Assembly (NCBI GenBank): GCA_937974135.1
Contig: CALJIH010000005.1
Span: 1-18,199 of the forward strand
Origin: an uncultured Cocleimonas sp.
Lineage (GTDB): Bacteria > Pseudomonadota > Gammaproteobacteria > Thiotrichales > Thiotrichaceae
Length of the DNA stretch: 18,199 nucleotides
Direction of reading: 5' to 3'
Shown here: piece by piece, positions 15,235 to 18,199 of the stretch
Layout: each line of letters starts with the position of its first letter
Position numbering within the stretch: position 1 is the first letter of the stretch
The notes under the pieces: model-generated
What the model was told of the DNA's origin: nothing
Seen by the model: only the letters and a program-made list of their open reading frames with translations
Database searches by the model: none
Position numbers and translations under genes: made by a program

Positions 15235-18199
15235 TTAGAATTTTCCTACAAGGTTGATAAACCAACCCTTAGCAGAACCCTCTGTATCTCTTAGATCATC
15301 ATTGAAATCAGCAAAGTTATAACCAATACCAATTTTCATATTCTTACCAATGTGACGATCAATTGATATCATCGCGCCGTGCTGACTATCCTCGGAAGCA
15401 TCAGAGTTCATCCAATGATATTGCGCCAAAGCATCCCAGTTATGCGTCAAATGATAACGCACTCTCACTGCTGCTAATGTTGCATCATTTTCAAACCACT
15501 CGCCATTATCACGATCTGTTCTAATCTCGCTTTCTTTGTGGGCAAGTTTTCCACCTACTTCCCATTTATGATTAATTTCATAACTCGTCTCAACACTAGC
15601 AATTAATGATTTCTCATCAGTCAAATCACTTTGTTCAAGCGGTTGCAGATCATAAAGATAAGTCAATCTACCTAAAACATTTAAACGGTCATTTTCAATT
15701 GGACGGTATGCAAACCCAATACCGGCCTCCGTGAATTTAGCATCTCGCGTATTACCAATATTATCGGTGGTTTCAGAATAGTTGAATTTACCCTGAAGTC
15801 TTAAAGACGGCGATAAGCGATGGTTGATACTGTTAGTGGTAACCCATTGATCCGTATCTTCATCGCTGCCTTTATCTTTTCGGTATTCAAGACGAGAACT
15901 CATTTTAGTCGAGTTCTTTTTATAATTAAAACCCACTGAAAAAGCGTCTCTATCAGTCAAACCACTATCGACTTTATCAAGACGGGCAGTCTGTACAGAT
16001 GCATTGAAATTGAGCTCTTTGGTAAAAGCATAATCTAATCCAAAAGTATGACCTAAGCCAGATTCTTTGTCTTCATGCGTGAACTGGTGTTCGGTATATA
16101 CTTTTAATTGATCGGATACTGATTTACGCTGACCCACTGTAAATAGGCTTCTCTGATCATAGGTTCTATCTGTTGATAAAGTGTAATTGGTATACACATC
16201 ATAACCATCAATAACCGCATATTTGAGACCAATAACGGCTGAATCACCCCTGTCTCCAGAACTAATTTCTGCATTCAGGTCTAGCTTTTCATTAACCTTT
16301 GCGATAGCACCAAGGGTAAATAAATCATTTTCTTCATAAGCACCCTCTTTACTTAGAGTCGCTTGAAGAATTGCATATAGGTTTATATCCTTATTGAGGT
16401 CATAACCTACTTTGAAAGCACCTAAAGTACCCTCACCATCGTTACTAGCGTCAGCTTCATAATCTTCTTTGACATGACGAATCTCTCCACTAACCGTAGT
16501 TTTATCATTAACTTTATAATCAGCTTGAGCGCTAATCGCAGAGATTTTGCTAGTTTTATCTTTATCTAATAAAGTAGCTCGTAATGATGTTTTTAGTTTT
16601 TCATTAACGTCAATAATGCCTTCGACTCCTAAATCAGTGACATCTTCACCATTATTAAAACTAGCGTTAGAAAAACCCGCATCCCTCTTTTTATACCAAG
16701 CTCCTAACGAACCTTCTTTATTAGAAAATTCTTTTAAATTTGCTCTAGCTTCTAGACTATAAGCAGTGCCATTTTCAGTACTTGCCGTATTGTCATTAAA
16801 AGCATTGAAATTTAATCCACCATCATCTGATGCAAAGCTTCCTCGTGTTTGGTTTGACTCTGTTTTAGCATATTCACCTTTGATGTATGTTCCTTTGGCT
16901 TTTTGTAAAGTGATATCAATGCCTTGTAAATCGTAATCATTATTATCTCTATTCTCATGAACATAACTACCACCTACGGCAACATGATCATTTAACCAAA
17001 CTTTACCTCGGGCACCATAACTGGCCTGATCACTTTTAAAGTTATCTGGTACGTATTCATAATCCACCATAAGAAAGATTTGATTACCATCAAGTGGGGT
17101 ATCTTTAATTAATGAAGGACCACTTTGTTTTACAATTTGTAATAAGGGTCTATTTAGAATAATGCGACCTTGGAAATCATCAATTTGATAATCCCTGCCT
17201 TCTTCTAGAATAATTCTTTCTATGGCACGTTCGCTCTCGCCTCTTTCTCTGACTTCAATCCAAACTTTTTCCGAACCATCAACGATATCGCTGTCTTTAA
17301 GATAATAAAGACTACCACCTGTACCTAAGAATTGATTATGTCTAAACGCTGATTGTGCTTCAGATGCAAACACCGTCACATCCGTTTTATGTTCACCATC
17401 TTTGGTCACTTGGGTGCTTTTATGATTGAGCTTTGCACCATAAAGACCTCTATTAAAAGAACTTAATTCGGTGCCGGTCATATCGGTATTGTAGTTACCC
17501 CAAATAGCACGAGATTTATCCCAATCTACCCTTACATATAACTTACCCTGACTATCTGCATCGTCGATGATTGTCGAATCATCACCATAAACAGGATAGT
17601 ACTTATCGGGATCTAAGCGACGGAATAAGCTTTGCGGATCTTTTTTATGGATGTCATCAAATAACTCATCAATGGGTGCTGTTTCAGTATCCATTTGGGC
17701 AGTTATCAAATATTTACCTTTTACTTTTCCTTTCAAATAAAAGGCTAAACGTCCGTCTACAAAAATATCACCATCTAAATATCTATCTCCGTCACTAAGC
17801 GTTTCAAGATTTCCTGTAACTTTACCTTCTCCAGCAGTTATGTCAGCCAATCCAACCATAAACATATACTTGCCTTTAAGGTTTACACCTAGTGGCTTGT
17901 TGTATATTTTGTTTTCGGTATCGGTAATCTCGACATCAAAAGAATGCTTACCATCTGGTAGTATCTGTTCAGTAACAAATTTATTTTCAACCAGACTTAC
18001 CGAATTTCCATTTATTTTTATTTGATTCCCTTCAAGAATATCTCTGCCAAAGATTCTAACTTTAGAACCATTTACAGGAATCGTTTGACGGGCTAAATTA
18101 CTTTCTAAATTACTAGAAGGAACTTGTTTCTCAGTTAAATTAAGATTTCTTTCAGGACCAATCAGCCTTAGTGTTCTTGCATTGGTCTCATCAATATGG
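15235..18199 (-). CDS. Large outer-membrane beta-barrel protein, 5' end outside window
   Basis: The reading frame stays open to the window edge: upstream of the Met at 17865 another 111 codons continue without a stop, so that Met is internal and at least 987 residues are visible. The newly read part contains an Ig-like beta-sandwich stretch (for example VRIFGRDILEGNQIKING followed by VTEQILPDGKHSFDVEI) that runs directly into MFMVGLADITAG. After a segment of about 200 residues the protein becomes a long series of alternating, aromatic-rich strands with Asp/Asn-rich turns, ending in GWFINLVGKF. A C-terminal Phe after an amphipathic strand is the usual BAM recognition signal. This fits a large outer-membrane barrel with periplasmic Ig-like domains. 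I see no TonB box or plug domain, so I do not call it a TonB-dependent receptor. Function is unknown; a role in surface glycan export or adhesion is speculative. Confidence 0.8.
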   Translation of the reverse strand, partial: HIDETNARTLRLIGPERNLNLTEKQVPSSNLESNLARQTIPVNGSKVRIFGRDILEGNQIKINGNSVSLVENKFVTEQILPDGKHSFDVEITDTENKIYNKPLGVNLKGKYMFMVGLADITAGEGKVTGNLETLSDGDRYLDGDIFVDGRLAFYLKGKVKGKYLITAQMDTETAPIDELFDDIHKKDPQSLFRRLDPDKYYPVYGDDSTIIDDADSQGKLYVRVDWDKSRAIWGNYNTDMTGTELSSFNRGLYGAKLNHKSTQVTKDGEHKTDVTVFASEAQSAFRHNQFLGTGGSLYYLKDSDIVDGSEKVWIEVRERGESERAIERIILEEGRDYQIDDFQGRIILNRPLLQIVKQSGPSLIKDTPLDGNQIFLMVDYEYVPDNFKSDQASYGARGKVWLNDHVAVGGSYVHENRDNNDYDLQGIDITLQKAKGTYIKGEYAKTESNQTRGSFASDDGGLNFNAFNDNTASTENGTAYSLEARANLKEFSNKEGSLGAWYKKRDAGFSNASFNNGEDVTDLGVEGIIDVNEKLKTSLRATLLDKDKTSKISAISAQADYKVNDKTTVSGEIRHVKEDYEADASNDGEGTLGAFKVGYDLNKDINLYAILQATLSKEGAYEENDLFTLGAIAKVNEKLDLNAEISSGDRGDSAVIGLKYAVIDGYDVYTNYTLSTDRTYDQRSLFTVGQRKSVSDQLKVYTEHQFTHEDKESGLGHTFGLDYAFTKELNFNASVQTARLDKVDSGLTDRDAFSVGFNYKKNSTKMSSRLEYRKDKGSDEDTDQWVTTNSINHRLSPSLRLQGKFNYSETTDNIGNTRDAKFTEAGIGFAYRPIENDRLNVLGRLTYLYDLQPLEQSDLTDEKSLIASVETSYEINHKWEVGGKLAHKESEIRTDRDNGEWFENDATLAAVRVRYHLTHNWDALAQYHWMNSDASEDSQHGAMISIDRHIGKNMKIGIGYNFADFNDDLRDTEGSAKGWFINLVGKF

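Noticed and set aside
15235..18199. TonB-dependent receptor
   Set aside because: No plug domain or TonB box is visible in the readable part, and the N-terminal region looks Ig-like.

Overview
This is an AT-rich bacterial chromosomal window, most probably from a gammaproteobacterium. The pointers are an adjacent rpfE-recJ pair (as in the Xanthomonas rpf cluster), an elongation factor P with the lysine-34 loop used by the EpmA-type modification pathway, a FimX-like degenerate EAL protein, and a long outer-membrane beta-barrel protein ending in Phe. I see no transposase, integrase, phage gene, CRISPR array or rRNA. The order or genus cannot be fixed from the sequence alone.

Layout. Positions 44-2932 (minus) hold tRNA-Pro(GGG), an RpfE-family protein and recJ, the last two overlapping. 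Positions 3203-4111 (plus) hold a polysaccharide deacetylase of the XrtA/PEP-CTERM-associated type, ending at a nearly perfect bidirectional terminator. Positions 4182-12344 (minus) are a surface-glycan locus, in transcription order: PglE/DegT-type aminotransferase (TTG start), PglC-type initiating phosphoglycosyl transferase, PglF/WbpM-type membrane dehydratase, a REC-like/PAS/degenerate-EAL protein, a CelD-type acyltransferase (GTG start) and a GT4 glycosyltransferase. Positions 12435-14180 (minus) encode a 581-residue protein of a poorly described family that carries PilZ-like motifs. A 414-bp divergent intergenic region separates it from efp (14595-15167, plus). Efp converges on a very long outer-membrane barrel gene (15235 to the window edge, minus), which is incomplete at its 5' end.

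How it may work together. Dehydratase, aminotransferase and phosphoglycosyl transferase are three of the enzymes that make and load a 2,4-diamino-trideoxy sugar (bacillosamine or a relative) onto undecaprenyl phosphate; the GT4 would extend it and the CelD-type protein could modify it. The usual PglD acetyltransferase is not in the window. A degenerate EAL protein inside the operon and a PilZ-like protein just upstream suggest, as inference, that cyclic di-GMP controls production or export of this glycan.

The most unusual feature is a short repeat (AAAAGACA, a run of six or seven C, then a TACTTTTAG-like tail) found four times, always at gene boundaries: after recJ, inside the glycan operon, in the divergent efp region and as the efp terminator. 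The efp copy forms a C-run/G-run hairpin, so the family looks like intact and decayed versions of one terminator-like element.
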